This document shows, in pieces, positions 35,128-44,413 of a stretch of DNA of 64,000 nt (its first letter is position 1; each line of letters begins with the position of its first letter). Under the pieces are notes generated by a model that was not told the DNA's origin, did not search any database, and saw only the letters and a program-made list of their open reading frames with translations. Position numbers and translations under genes: made by a program. The DNA is from Cyclobacteriaceae bacterium (GTDB lineage Bacteria > Bacteroidota > Bacteroidia > Cytophagales > Cyclobacteriaceae), in the NCBI GenBank assembly GCA_016786495.1, contig JAEUUJ010000081.1, positions 1 through 64,000 of the forward strand, written 5' to 3'.

Positions 35128-35817
35128 CTACGGCAATTCCTTAATCCCAATATTCCGGTACTGATGCTTGGCGCCCGGTGCCCACGACTCCAAATGATCC
35201 CACTTGCCGGCAGACGATGAATACAGGGCAGTCCAGTGCGACTGCAACCCGATCATCCCCTCGGTAGCCTCGTTGATAAAATCGTTCTTCGGCTGCGTGA
35301 CGTCCCACATTTCAACATCATTAATCCACAATGTAAGGTGCGGAATGTCACCCGTCATCCGTAACCGGAATGAATTCCATTCGCCCGGCTTCCATACCCT
35401 GGCCAGTTTTTCGGCCCGCACCGAGTTACTCACCGGCATGCGCTCTCCATATAAACTTCCGGTACTTTTTGCCAGTTCATCAAGCTCAATCTGGTAGGCC
35501 ACTCCGCTTTCGGTTGAACGAATGAAAATGCCGCCATTGGTGTACAGATCGATTTTCACTTCAATGTATAGTTCAAAATTCCCGTACTTCTTATCGGTCA
35601 GAAGTACTCCGCCCTGTCCGTAAGGTTGTTGCGTTACCACGATCACCCCGTTCTCGACCCGGAAGTTTGGCGTGGTGCCCTGATGGGTGGTTCGGCTGAC
35701 GTGCCAGCCCTTCAGATTTTTTCCGTTGAAAATAGGTTTGAATCCTTCGGGCAGTTGGGCCAACGCAGCAGCGGATGTGAGTGTGAACAAAATGAACAGA
35801 TACGTTTTCATATTCAT
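35128..35817 (-). CDS. DUF1080 (3-keto-disaccharide hydrolase fold) secreted protein
   Basis: A 229-residue exported protein with signal peptide MNMKTYLFILFTLTSAAALA and the DUF1080 domain over the rest: LPEGFKPIFNGKNLKGWHV at the start, then LLTDKKYGNFELYIEVKI, NGGIFIRS, WNSFRLRMTGDIPHLTLWINDVEMWD and GMIGLQSHW. The fold is concanavalin/glucanase-like; some members are 3-keto-glycoside hydrolases. It is last of a three-gene leftward operon with a cytochrome c/dehydrogenase lipoprotein and a SUMF1-fold protein, and its ATG overlaps the previous stop as ATGA. The operon suggests extracytoplasmic sugar or polyol oxidation. Confidence 0.88.
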   Translation of the reverse strand: MNMKTYLFILFTLTSAAALAQLPEGFKPIFNGKNLKGWHVSRTTHQGTTPNFRVENGVIVVTQQPYGQGGVLLTDKKYGNFELYIEVKIDLYTNGGIFIRSTESGVAYQIELDELAKSTGSLYGERMPVSNSVRAEKLARVWKPGEWNSFRLRMTGDIPHLTLWINDVEMWDVTQPKNDFINEATEGMIGLQSHWTALYSSSAGKWDHLESWAPGAKHQYRNIGIKELP

Positions 35818-36626
35818 TTTGTTTTTGGTTTAGCTTCCATCACAATGCGGAAACCTATATCAAATCCGTTACCCGGACCGGCCGAATGGTTCATGTAGGT
35901 AGCGTTCTTCACATCTCCGGTAAATGAAGATCCCTTCAAAACATGCTGCTTACCTTTTTTTGGCGGAACCGGATCGGCAAAGATTTTTTCGTTGTAAACA
36001 TCGTGAACCCATTCCCAAACATTTCCGAGCATATCATGTAAACCCCATGCATTTGGTTTTTTGGAACCAACCGCGGTGGTTGTTTGGCCTGACAGTACAG
36101 CGGTTTCAAAAATTTCTTTCCACGCAATATCGTCTTTGTTCCCCGCCCGGGCTGCGTATTCCCATTCAAATTCCGCGGGCAGCCGGTAGGTGTGCTCCTG
36201 ATCAAGCTTGTTCAGTTTTTTCAGGAATTGCTGAACTTCCTTCCAGGTTACGTTTTCAACCGGATGGTTGTTCACATCGTCTGAAACTTTACTGGCGGTG
36301 AACACGGATGGATTTGTTCCCATCACCGTTGTCCATTGGGCTTGCGTTACTTCAAACTTGCCGATGTAATAAGGTTTGTCGAGGGTTACTTCGAAACCGG
36401 GCATGTACGCAGCTTTGGCGAGCTTCTCGGCTTTTGTGTAAAGCGAATCGGGCAGACGGTTGTTCGGATCATCGGGGCGGTCAACAGTGGGCTCAAACTT
36501 TCCAACCGTCATTTTTCCCGGCTGAATCAGAACGAACTCCATCCCGATGGAATTGGTAAATGTGTTGTCTTGCGCACTTCCTGCAAGCGCTGCAAGTACC
36601 AACAACACCATCAATCTGCTCTTCAT
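35814..36626 (-). CDS. SUMF1/FGE-fold protein lacking cysteine
   Basis: A 270-residue exported protein with signal peptide MKSRLMVLLVLAALAGSAQ and a formylglycine-generating-enzyme (SUMF1) fold: IGMEFVLIQPGKMTVG, PYYIGKFEVTQAQWTTVMG, HPVENVTWKEVQQFL, YRLPAEFEWEYAARAG, AWGLHDMLGNVWEWVHD and GFDIGFRIV are the family blocks in normal order. It contains no cysteine at all, so it cannot carry the active-site thiol pair of true formylglycine-generating enzymes and is more likely a structural or binding protein, as other SUMF1-fold proteins are. It starts two bases after the dehydrogenase gene and overlaps DUF1080 by four. Confidence 0.9.
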   Translation of the reverse strand: MKSRLMVLLVLAALAGSAQDNTFTNSIGMEFVLIQPGKMTVGKFEPTVDRPDDPNNRLPDSLYTKAEKLAKAAYMPGFEVTLDKPYYIGKFEVTQAQWTTVMGTNPSVFTASKVSDDVNNHPVENVTWKEVQQFLKKLNKLDQEHTYRLPAEFEWEYAARAGNKDDIAWKEIFETAVLSGQTTTAVGSKKPNAWGLHDMLGNVWEWVHDVYNEKIFADPVPPKKGKQHVLKGSSFTGDVKNATYMNHSAGPGNGFDIGFRIVMEAKPKTK

Positions 36627-36628
36627 GG

Positions 36629-38893
36629 CTACTTTTTGTTTCTGTCGCGATCCCAGTTTGTGTTTTCCGCGCGTCCCAGTTTTCCAATCTCAAGCGAACG
36701 CAGTGTGGTGCCGCCATCAACTTTGTACTGCGTGAAGCTGCGTACCTCTTTTACTTCCTCAACGGTCACTACCGAGGATTGATTACCGAGATCACTGCTG
36801 TTGCGAATGTAGCTGAGTACCGAAGCGATGTACTCGTCTGTGTTGCCGGCCATAGCAGGCATCACGTTCGGATAGGTTTTACCATCAACCGGACCTTGCA
36901 GGCCCAGTAACATCAACTGAATCAGGGCAATCTTGTCGCCTGTGACGCGTGCAGAACCCACCAGCGGAGGAGCCGGCATGGGATTACTGCCAATTAAGAT
37001 ACCTTTCCCGTCGGGCCCGTGACACGAAGAACAAAGTTGTTTGTAGTGTATGGCACCTTTGGAAACGAGATCGCGTTCCGCAGGGGTTAAGTTTTTGATG
37101 CGCGCCCGTTCAGCTTCTGTTTTGATTTTTGTTTCCTGGAAAACTTCGTACGAAAACTGCATGAGTTCATTGTCAGGGTTGGCAGTCAACAGGTCTTTAA
37201 CAATTTGCTGTGCAGCTGCTGATTTATTCGTTCGCAGCGACAGCATCAGTTGAATTTTTACATCCGCGCTTGCGTCCTGTTGAAGTTTACCCAGTTCATT
37301 AATCACTTCAGCATCGTTCTGGTTAAGATACAATTCGCTGGCCCACACCGCAGTTTTTCGAACGTTCGCATCCTGATCGGCCAAAGCGTTAATCAAAGTA
37401 GCCTTGTCGAGCGACTCCAAACCTTCGAGTGTCCAGATTGCGTGAATACGCGCCAACGGGTTGTTGTCTTCCAACGCCATCTTTTTCAGTTCAGGAACCA
37501 CCGACTTGTCGTTCCGTACGATGATCGTTTGCTGTGCCATGTCGCGCCACCAGCCGTTTGGATGCCCTAAATGTTTCACCAGTTCAGCCGGAGTTTCATT
37601 GAGCATGTTCGGTTTAACCGTGTCGCGTTTGAAGTTGTCGTGCACGATGCGGTAGATGCGGCCCATCCCGCGAATTTTATCAAGACCGAGTTCGGCAATT
37701 TTTCCCGCAACGTATGATCCGGGTTGTGTCCATTCGCTTTCCTGAATAATGCCGTGATACATGTCGACGATGTAAAAACACCCGTCAGGGCCGGTGTAGG
37801 TATTCACCGGGCGGAAGTTCATATCCGCGGAAGCGAGCCATTCCTTTTCATGATAAGCCGGCTCAATCACCAGCTTACCGTTTTGGTTGCGAACTTTTCC
37901 CCGCTTAATCACGCGGGCAACCGGTTCAGGAATAAAATAATCGCCAACCATGTCCGCCGGAAGGCGATCGCCCCGAAAAACAACCTGGCCTGCACCGGAA
38001 GTAAAATGAATTAACGTGTTATCATCACGTCTTCCTTCGGGACCGGTGTTGGCATCTACGTTCCCGATTACCGGCCACAAATAGGTAAAGTCTTCCGTGT
38101 ACTGGTCACGCAGATTTAACGAACCGTAGGCAGGCATTTGCTGAATCTGAACAGCCGGTAAACCCGGGCCGGCTTCTGAAAAATACAAGCGGCCATAGTT
38201 GTCGTTGGTCAGCCCCCATTGGCCGAACATGTGATCAACCAGTGTGTCGACCACCAGTTTTCCATTTTTGTATTTGTACCGCAGATTATCGCGCGAAGGG
38301 TAAATCCAGTTGTCGAGGTTCCATACGAAGCCCCCGTTTTGGTGCTCGAGATTGCGCGAGTCGATGGTATTGTTTTCGAAAACAATTTTCTTCTGATCGG
38401 CGACACCGTCACCGTTTGTGTCTTTGTAACTCCAGATGTGCTGGGCGTTTGTAACGGTGATGTACACCTCATCGCCCACCGGAAGAACGGTTCGTGGCAA
38501 CACCAGGCTGTCAACAAAAATGGATGACTTATCCATCCGGCCATCACCATCGGTATCTTCCAGCCGCATCACGCGACTTGTCGGCTCATATTCTTCTGTA
38601 CCGTTCGCATCCTTCATGTACGTGTTCATCTGAACCACGTAGAGCCTGCCGTTTCCATCCCATGCCATGGCAACAGGCTCCTGCACCATGGGTTCGCTGG
38701 CCACCACTTCGGCATGATAGCCGGGCGGTAACTGAAATTTCTTAACGGTTTCTTCGGGAGAAAGGGGTGTCGGGTCGGGATTGGCGGTAATGAATTTTCG
38801 CTCAAAGCCGTCTGCATCGCGTTTCTCTGGAGATGAACAGCTGAACAAGGTGAGCAGAAAGAACAGGATTATATAGAGTCGGTTGGCAGACAT
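36629..38893 (-). CDS. PVC-type membrane-bound dehydrogenase with HEAT repeats and cytochrome c domain, lipoprotein
   Basis: A 754-residue lipoprotein (signal ending LTLFSC, Cys19, then SSPEKRDAD). An N-terminal six-bladed propeller domain of the sugar-dehydrogenase-like type (about 50-430) opens FQLPPGYHAEVVASEP and has VAMAWDGNGRLYVVQM and EDTDGDGRMDKS calcium-like loops. HEAT-like repeats (about 445-585) follow, then a class I cytochrome c domain with the heme-binding CSSCH (about 628-632) and an axial Met candidate in NVMPAMAGN. It probably oxidises an unknown sugar or alcohol outside the cytoplasm and passes electrons to the respiratory chain. First gene of the operon with the SUMF1-fold and DUF1080 genes. 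Confidence 0.88.
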   Translation of the reverse strand: MSANRLYIILFFLLTLFSCSSPEKRDADGFERKFITANPDPTPLSPEETVKKFQLPPGYHAEVVASEPMVQEPVAMAWDGNGRLYVVQMNTYMKDANGTEEYEPTSRVMRLEDTDGDGRMDKSSIFVDSLVLPRTVLPVGDEVYITVTNAQHIWSYKDTNGDGVADQKKIVFENNTIDSRNLEHQNGGFVWNLDNWIYPSRDNLRYKYKNGKLVVDTLVDHMFGQWGLTNDNYGRLYFSEAGPGLPAVQIQQMPAYGSLNLRDQYTEDFTYLWPVIGNVDANTGPEGRRDDNTLIHFTSGAGQVVFRGDRLPADMVGDYFIPEPVARVIKRGKVRNQNGKLVIEPAYHEKEWLASADMNFRPVNTYTGPDGCFYIVDMYHGIIQESEWTQPGSYVAGKIAELGLDKIRGMGRIYRIVHDNFKRDTVKPNMLNETPAELVKHLGHPNGWWRDMAQQTIIVRNDKSVVPELKKMALEDNNPLARIHAIWTLEGLESLDKATLINALADQDANVRKTAVWASELYLNQNDAEVINELGKLQQDASADVKIQLMLSLRTNKSAAAQQIVKDLLTANPDNELMQFSYEVFQETKIKTEAERARIKNLTPAERDLVSKGAIHYKQLCSSCHGPDGKGILIGSNPMPAPPLVGSARVTGDKIALIQLMLLGLQGPVDGKTYPNVMPAMAGNTDEYIASVLSYIRNSSDLGNQSSVVTVEEVKEVRSFTQYKVDGGTTLRSLEIGKLGRAENTNWDRDRNKK

Positions 38894-39023
38894 AGCGATG
38901 CTAAATAAAAAGGCACACTAATGTGGATAATTATTTTTTCCCGCACAATCGAATACCTGTAATCTGCTTACAGGCTTTATAAACCGTTGATATAGTTCCT
39001 CGAAAAACGCGACCGAAATTCAA

Positions 39024-39031
39024 TACCTTGC
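39024..39031 (+). promoter_or_regulatory. Probable -7 box of the M28 peptidase gene
   Basis: TACCTTGC resembles TAnnTTTGC with one T fewer, 21 bases upstream of the ATG at 39053, within the divergent gap from the dehydrogenase operon. Confidence 0.35.
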
Positions 39032-39052
39032 AACCTGATTAACCGATAACCC

Positions 39053-40495
39053 ATGAAAAACCTCTCTGCTCTTTGCCTCGGCTTGCTGTGCATTTGTTTC
39101 TCGTGCAAGGAAGAAAGCCGCCCCGAAGTATTTTCCAGAATCAATACCGAAGTAACGCAAAACTCAAAGGCTTATTCAACGCTGAAGGAAGCCACCTCAA
39201 CGATTGGTCATCGCCTCACCGGATCGGCAAACGGTTCGAAGGCAGAAGAATACACGTTTAATAAATTTAAGGAATACGGTTTTGAGGACGTGAAGTTTCA
39301 GGAGTTTGAAACGAAAGCCTGGGCACGCGGAACCATCGCGGTAACCATTGATGGCGATAGCGTGAAAGCAGTAACACTCGGCCATGCACCCGTTTCTGCG
39401 GATGTCACGGGAGAGCTTGTTGACATGGGCAACGGCTTGGATGCAGACTACAAAGCAAACCCCGGAGCGGCAAAAGATAAAATTGTTCTCATTTATATCG
39501 GAGTGCTGGAGGGTAGTGCCGAAGGAACTAAAAATTTACACCGCAGTGAAAAGACTGCTATTGCCATTAATAATGGAGCGAAAGGCGTTATTATTTTTAA
39601 CCAGGTCGACAAAGGCGTGCTGCTGACCGGAACGGCTTCTGTTACCGGGGAGCTGATTCCCATTCCTGCGATTTGTATTGCGAAAGAGAAGGGCTTCGAA
39701 CTGAAAGAAAAATTAAAAGCCGGTAAGAAGGTTCAGGCGCACATCACCATGACGAACCACAGTGATGTGATCAAAGCAAGAAATGTAGTGGCCACGTTGA
39801 AAGGCTCGGAACTTCCGGATGAGAAAATCATTATCGGCGGCCACCTCGATTCATGGGATTTGGCAACGGGTGCGATCGACAATGGAATCGGATCCTTTGC
39901 TGTGCTTGACATTGCCCGGGCATTTCAGGCAAACAAACTTAAACCAAAACGCACCATCCAGTTTGTGATGTTCATGGGCGAGGAGCAAGGCTTACTCGGA
40001 TCAACACACATGGTGGAAGAAGCTGTGAAAGACGGTTCCATTGAAAACATCAAGTATATGTTTAACATTGATATGGGCGGGAATCCGATTGGTGTAAATG
40101 CAGGTGGCAAGTTGAATGATACCACGTTCTTTACGTCTATCGGCACGGATATCATGGCGATTGACACGATTTACAAGAATAAATTCAGCAACCGTTCGGG
40201 ATTGCACAGCGACCATCAGCCGTTTATGCTGGAAGGTGTTCCGATCCTGAGTGTTACCAGCAACCTCGATCGATCGATCTATGGTTGTTATCATTCTGAT
40301 TGCGATGATTTTAATTTGGTGAACGAGGCGCACATTCGTAACACCGCCCGTTTCGGAACCATGATTTTGTTTGCGCTGGCTAATGCCGATAAACTCCCTG
40401 CCGATAAAATGGATAGTGAAACCACCAAGCAGTTTATGATTGAAAACGGTCTCGAGGAGCCGTTGCGAATTGCGGGTGAATGGAAGTGGAAGTAG
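39053..40495 (+). CDS. M28 family metallopeptidase lipoprotein
   Basis: A 480-residue exported aminopeptidase-like enzyme. A lipoprotein signal (LLCICFSC, Cys18, then KEESRPE) is followed by the catalytic domain with a protease-associated (PA) insert (about 115-235). Zinc ligands are visible: GGHLDSWD and GAIDNGIGS (His and Asp), GEEQGLLGS (Glu), MFNIDMGG (Asp) and RSGLHSDHQPF (His). Relatives include plasma glutamate carboxypeptidase-type enzymes; the dipeptide substrate is unknown. It is divergent from the dehydrogenase operon and ends at a strong bidirectional terminator. Confidence 0.92.
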   Translation: MKNLSALCLGLLCICFSCKEESRPEVFSRINTEVTQNSKAYSTLKEATSTIGHRLTGSANGSKAEEYTFNKFKEYGFEDVKFQEFETKAWARGTIAVTIDGDSVKAVTLGHAPVSADVTGELVDMGNGLDADYKANPGAAKDKIVLIYIGVLEGSAEGTKNLHRSEKTAIAINNGAKGVIIFNQVDKGVLLTGTASVTGELIPIPAICIAKEKGFELKEKLKAGKKVQAHITMTNHSDVIKARNVVATLKGSELPDEKIIIGGHLDSWDLATGAIDNGIGSFAVLDIARAFQANKLKPKRTIQFVMFMGEEQGLLGSTHMVEEAVKDGSIENIKYMFNIDMGGNPIGVNAGGKLNDTTFFTSIGTDIMAIDTIYKNKFSNRSGLHSDHQPFMLEGVPILSVTSNLDRSIYGCYHSDCDDFNLVNEAHIRNTARFGTMILFALANADKLPADKMDSETTKQFMIENGLEEPLRIAGEWKWK

Positions 40496-40514
40496 GGGTT
40501 CTTAACCTGAAATA

Positions 40515-40543
40515 AAAAATGTCCTGCTCGTCAGGACATTTTT
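40515..40543. terminator. Bidirectional intrinsic terminator
   Basis: AAAAATGTCCTG-CTCGT-CAGGACATTTTT is a long perfect hairpin with T-runs on both strands, between the convergent M28 peptidase gene and the cargo gene at 40562. Confidence 0.92.
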
Positions 40544-40561
40544 GTTTGACGGAGCCTTCGG

Positions 40562-43500
40562 CTATTCCCGTTTCAGTGACAGGTACCCGGTTTTAGTTTT
40601 GCTACCCGACAATTCTATTTTATAATAGTATATCCCCGATGGCAGTTCTTTGCCGTTCTTGTTCAGGCCTTTGAATGCACGATCGTCATTGTTGTAGTTA
40701 TCGATTTCAAACACAAGATCGCCCCAGCGATTAAATACACTGACGTGATTGTTCGAAAATAATTCGATGTTCGCGATGCGCATCATGTCGTTTTTGTTAT
40801 CTCCATTGGGCGAAATGGCATTGTAGATTATCACATCGCCCTCAACTTCAATTGATAGAACTTGCTGCGCACACGCACTCAACAAATCACATACTTCAAT
40901 CGAAACGCGGTCTACACCTATGAAGATCACGGAACCGTAGTCGAGTACCAATTCCGACGAGGCGTTGATGCTGGCTGCTGCACCCTGTTCGGATGTATTG
41001 CTTGTTAAAGAAAGTGTGCTTACGTCCAGGTTGTCGTCCGGATCGCTGAGCAGGCTCAGCAGTTCAACAGTTACGATTCCATTAACGGGTACACTGGCGG
41101 TGGTGGATGAAATTACCGGGGGCTGATTAACCGTTGTCGTAACGGTAAAGTCGTTCGTGCTTGTTGCGGTCATCCCATCTACCGTCACCGAAATTTTTCC
41201 GGAGGTTGCTCCGGCAGGCACTACTACCGTAATCGAGGTGGCAGTACTTGCCGAAACTACTGCGGCTACTCCATTGAACTGAACGATATTGCCGGCGGGT
41301 GTGGTACTGAAGTTGGTGCCGGTGATCGTTACGGTTGTGCCCACCGCGCCCGAAGTTGGTGTAAAAGAAATGATCGTGGGCGCAGGTGTGGCGGCGCAAA
41401 TTGTGCCTGATGGTGTGTCACCTGTAATCGTCCAACCCTTTGTTGTCGTCAGATTAGTTCTTGCCGCTACGGCATTGGTGCCGTATTGCCTTCCGGTGGC
41501 TCCAAGTGTTCTGCCATTGGGTGTAGTTGCATTGGCACTCCAACCTATTACTGTGGCTGAATAATTCGTGCAATCCAGTCCATTATCATCAAACATAAAT
41601 CTAAGGTCAACCCCTGGATTTAAAGTCCATGCACCGAGGTTTTGGTTAAAGGCAGTAGCCTGTTCAAACATACCCAGCATGCTTGTAACTGCCCCTGTAT
41701 TCCACGAGCTTAAGTTTTGATTAAATGCGCTTGCTCTCGAAAACATTTGGCTCATCGTGGTAACTGCTGCAGTATTCCACGCCCCGATGTTTTGATTAAA
41801 GACACTGGCAAATTTGAACATACCACTCATATTGGTAACGGCTGCGGTATTCCACGCGCCAATGTCCTGATTAAATGCGGTCGCTTCTGAAAACATGTTC
41901 GACATATTGGTAACCGCCCCGGTATTCCATGAACCAATGTTTTGGTTAAAGGCATAAGCTTCCGTAAACATATCCGACATGTTGGTGACAGCACTCGTGT
42001 TCCATGCTCCAATGTCTTGATTGAAGACATCTGCATAGAAAAACATACCACTCATATCGGTAACGGCTGCCGTATTCCATCCGCCAATGGGTTGGTTAAA
42101 AGCCCTCGCGGAAGAAAACATTTCCGACATATTAGTAACTGAGGCAGTATTCCACGCCCCAATGTTTTGGTTAAACGCATCCGTATTGGCAAACATTCGT
42201 TGCATAGTTGTAACTGCCCCAGTATTCCAGGAACCTATGTTGCCGGGTGAATTTAGGATGTCACACCCGCTAAACATTTCCGACATATTTGAAACACCTG
42301 CTAAATTGGGTATATCAACAGCGGTTATCTGCAGATTAAGACAATTTCGAAATGCAGTTTGCATGCTTGTCCAGGCTACGCTGCCCCATTGCTCCACCTG
42401 AATAAGCCGGTTACGATCTGCGCCATTGTTGATGTTGATCCGTTGGAAATTGGCAGGTGCGATCAGCAGGCGAATCGTTGCATTGGTGGGTAAGCCACTG
42501 ATCGTAAGTGTTGCACCGGTCCAGGAGCCACTGCCGGAAGCTGTTCCCGGAGAAATTTCCTGCCAGGTGTAATTAACGGTGCCGCTGGTAGCGGTGCCAA
42601 AGGTTAGTTGTGTAGCCCCGGACCCGGTCGTGGCGAGGTTCCACTGCGTTACAAAATTATCCGTCACAATGAAGTCCAGTGTACTGCTGGCTGTAACACA
42701 ATCTGTCGTAACCGAAACTTTTCCGTTGGTCGCTGCCGCGGGAACAGTTACGGTAATGCTGGTGGCTGTGCTCGCGGTAACAACCGCTGCTGTTGAATTA
42801 AAGGTTACCGTGTTGCTGGCCGGAGTAGTACTAAATCCGGTCCCGGTGATGGTAATTGTACTTCCGGGAACGCCTACCGATGGTGATACGGATGTTACAT
42901 TCAGCGGTGTGGCGACAACCTGCGTAAGTTTCACGGTAAACGCATCGTCAGCTCCCGCACTGGTCAGGTTTGCTGTACAAGCACCCGGATCAAAGTCGGC
43001 AGTGCCTTGAAACCAGCCCGATACATAAATGTTGTCGGAACCATCGGTCGAAATACCAAAACCCTGATCGTCAAGCGTGCCGCCCATGGCGCGTGCCCAC
43101 GCAAAATTTCCATTCTCGTCAAACTTCGACACGAAAATATCATCGTTGGCTCCTGAAGCTGATACGTTGAAGGTGCCGGCTCCCGGATCAAAGTCAACGG
43201 TATTAACGAAGAACCCCGTCAGGTAAATGTCACCGGTTGTGCCAAGGCAAATACTGAAAGCCTCATCGTAACCGGTACCTCCGAACGATTTTGCCCAAAC
43301 GAAATCTCCATCGGTTGACATCTTCAAAAGATAGGCATCGTAGCCTCCTGCGGGTGTAAGGTTGAATGTGCCGGTACCGAAATCAAAATCGGTAGTACCC
43401 GAATACCGGCCACTGCTATACACATTGCCGGAAGCGTCCACGGCAATCTTCCGACCGTAATAGCCATCGGTGTAGTAGGTAGAGGTGCTGTTCACCATGG

Positions 43501-44413
43501 CCTTTGCCCAGACAAAATTTCCGTTGGCGTCAAGCTTGGAAAAGAAGACGTCCCAACCGGTTGATCCGCCTACCGATGTTAGATTAAACGTACCCGCTCC
43601 CGGATCAAAATCTACTGTGCCTAAGAAGTAGCCGGTCGTATAAATGTTTCCGGCAGCATCCAGGGCAACGCTGTAGCCCCGGCTCTCCAATACATTTCCG
43701 ATGTCTTTGGCCCAGATGAAATTTCCATCGTTGTCGAGCTTCAGAATAAAAATATCTTCCCAGTCTGCGGTGAGAAAGAACGTACCCGGTCCCGGATCAA
43801 AATCCCGTGCACCGCCCTGATAATAGAAGCGGCCCACCACATGTACGTTGCCCGTTCCGTCAACCAATATGCTGTAACCATGATCAAACCATGTACCGCC
43901 AAGGATTCCCTTTGCCCAGACAAAATTTCCGGATGCATCGTATTTGGCGATGTAGATGTCGGTCTGACCGGCAGACGTCATGTTAAAAACGCCCGGCCCT
44001 GGATCGAAATCTGCTGTGCCGACAAATCCTCCGGTGATGTACACATTTCCGGTTGCATCGATCGCAATGGCCATGGGCGAGTCGCCTCCGGTTCCGCCAA
44101 CTGATTTTGCCCAAACAAGATTTCCATTCGCATCCAGTTTCGACATGAAGATGTCGGAACTTCCTGCAGAGGTGAGGTTTGACACTCCTGCACCCGGGTC
44201 AAAATCAACGGTACCGGTATAATAGCCTGTGGTGTACACATTGCCTGCAGCATCTGCAACCATATCGCGGGAGCGATCAGCACCTGTTCCACCGGTCCGT
44301 TTGGCCCAGTTCAGGATAGCGGTTTCCTGCGCAAAACCTCCCGTACTACAAATCAAAAGCAAGGCGAGGCTTGCGGTCGGAATCAGTTTTAATGCCCAGT
44401 CCCCTGTTTTCAT
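40562..44413 (-). CDS. T9SS cargo: SBBP propeller, IPT domains, BspA/26-residue repeats, type B sorting domain
   Basis: A 1283-residue secreted protein. In order: signal peptide (ending STGGFAQ); a propeller with seven SBBP-like blades (about 34-493), each with DFDPGxG and DANGNFVWAK; an IPT/TIG domain (about 500-583); a linker domain; a run of 25-residue repeats of the bacterial surface (TIGR02167/DUF285, BspA-like) type, about 694-930, consensus FNQNIGAWNTAAVTNMSxMF; a second IPT/TIG (about 1010-1093); a cadherin-like module (about 1098-1189); and the type B sorting domain (YNAISPNGDNKND, FNRWGDLVF). Probably a cell-surface adhesin. Start at ATG 44413. An exact CACATnATnATGTG site lies 113 bases upstream. 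Confidence 0.88.
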   Translation of the reverse strand: MKTGDWALKLIPTASLALLLICSTGGFAQETAILNWAKRTGGTGADRSRDMVADAAGNVYTTGYYTGTVDFDPGAGVSNLTSAGSSDIFMSKLDANGNLVWAKSVGGTGGDSPMAIAIDATGNVYITGGFVGTADFDPGPGVFNMTSAGQTDIYIAKYDASGNFVWAKGILGGTWFDHGYSILVDGTGNVHVVGRFYYQGGARDFDPGPGTFFLTADWEDIFILKLDNDGNFIWAKDIGNVLESRGYSVALDAAGNIYTTGYFLGTVDFDPGAGTFNLTSVGGSTGWDVFFSKLDANGNFVWAKAMVNSTSTYYTDGYYGRKIAVDASGNVYSSGRYSGTTDFDFGTGTFNLTPAGGYDAYLLKMSTDGDFVWAKSFGGTGYDEAFSICLGTTGDIYLTGFFVNTVDFDPGAGTFNVSASGANDDIFVSKFDENGNFAWARAMGGTLDDQGFGISTDGSDNIYVSGWFQGTADFDPGACTANLTSAGADDAFTVKLTQVVATPLNVTSVSPSVGVPGSTITITGTGFSTTPASNTVTFNSTAAVVTASTATSITVTVPAAATNGKVSVTTDCVTASSTLDFIVTDNFVTQWNLATTGSGATQLTFGTATSGTVNYTWQEISPGTASGSGSWTGATLTISGLPTNATIRLLIAPANFQRININNGADRNRLIQVEQWGSVAWTSMQTAFRNCLNLQITAVDIPNLAGVSNMSEMFSGCDILNSPGNIGSWNTGAVTTMQRMFANTDAFNQNIGAWNTASVTNMSEMFSSARAFNQPIGGWNTAAVTDMSGMFFYADVFNQDIGAWNTSAVTNMSDMFTEAYAFNQNIGSWNTGAVTNMSNMFSEATAFNQDIGAWNTAAVTNMSGMFKFASVFNQNIGAWNTAAVTTMSQMFSRASAFNQNLSSWNTGAVTSMLGMFEQATAFNQNLGAWTLNPGVDLRFMFDDNGLDCTNYSATVIGWSANATTPNGRTLGATGRQYGTNAVAARTNLTTTKGWTITGDTPSGTICAATPAPTIISFTPTSGAVGTTVTITGTNFSTTPAGNIVQFNGVAAVVSASTATSITVVVPAGATSGKISVTVDGMTATSTNDFTVTTTVNQPPVISSTTASVPVNGIVTVELLSLLSDPDDNLDVSTLSLTSNTSEQGAAASINASSELVLDYGSVIFIGVDRVSIEVCDLLSACAQQVLSIEVEGDVIIYNAISPNGDNKNDMMRIANIELFSNNHVSVFNRWGDLVFEIDNYNNDDRAFKGLNKNGKELPSGIYYYKIELSGSKTKTGYLSLKRE
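41618..42246 (-). repeat. 75-base tandem coding repeats (BspA/DUF285 type)
   Basis: Eight full units and one partial unit of 75 bases encode 25-residue repeats around FNQNIGAWNTAAVTNM. The units differ at many positions, so this is an old, diverged array; it stays in frame throughout and lies wholly inside the cargo gene. Confidence 0.85.

Noticed and set aside
35814-36626. Annotation as a true formylglycine-generating (sulfatase-activating) enzyme
   Set aside because: The protein has no cysteine, and no sulfatase gene is in the window.
38914-38925. CACACTAATGTG upstream of the dehydrogenase operon, resembling the CACATnATnATGTG palindrome
   Set aside because: The spacing between the arms is two bases shorter, so it is unlikely to be the same site.
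41618-42246. Regular 75-base repeats that could suggest a CRISPR array
   Set aside because: The units are contiguous, have no unique spacers and encode in-frame 25-residue surface-protein repeats.
42579-43010. 143-codon plus-strand open frame opposite the cargo gene at 40562-44413
   Set aside because: Low-complexity Val/Thr-rich product, typical of an antisense shadow of IPT and SBBP domains.
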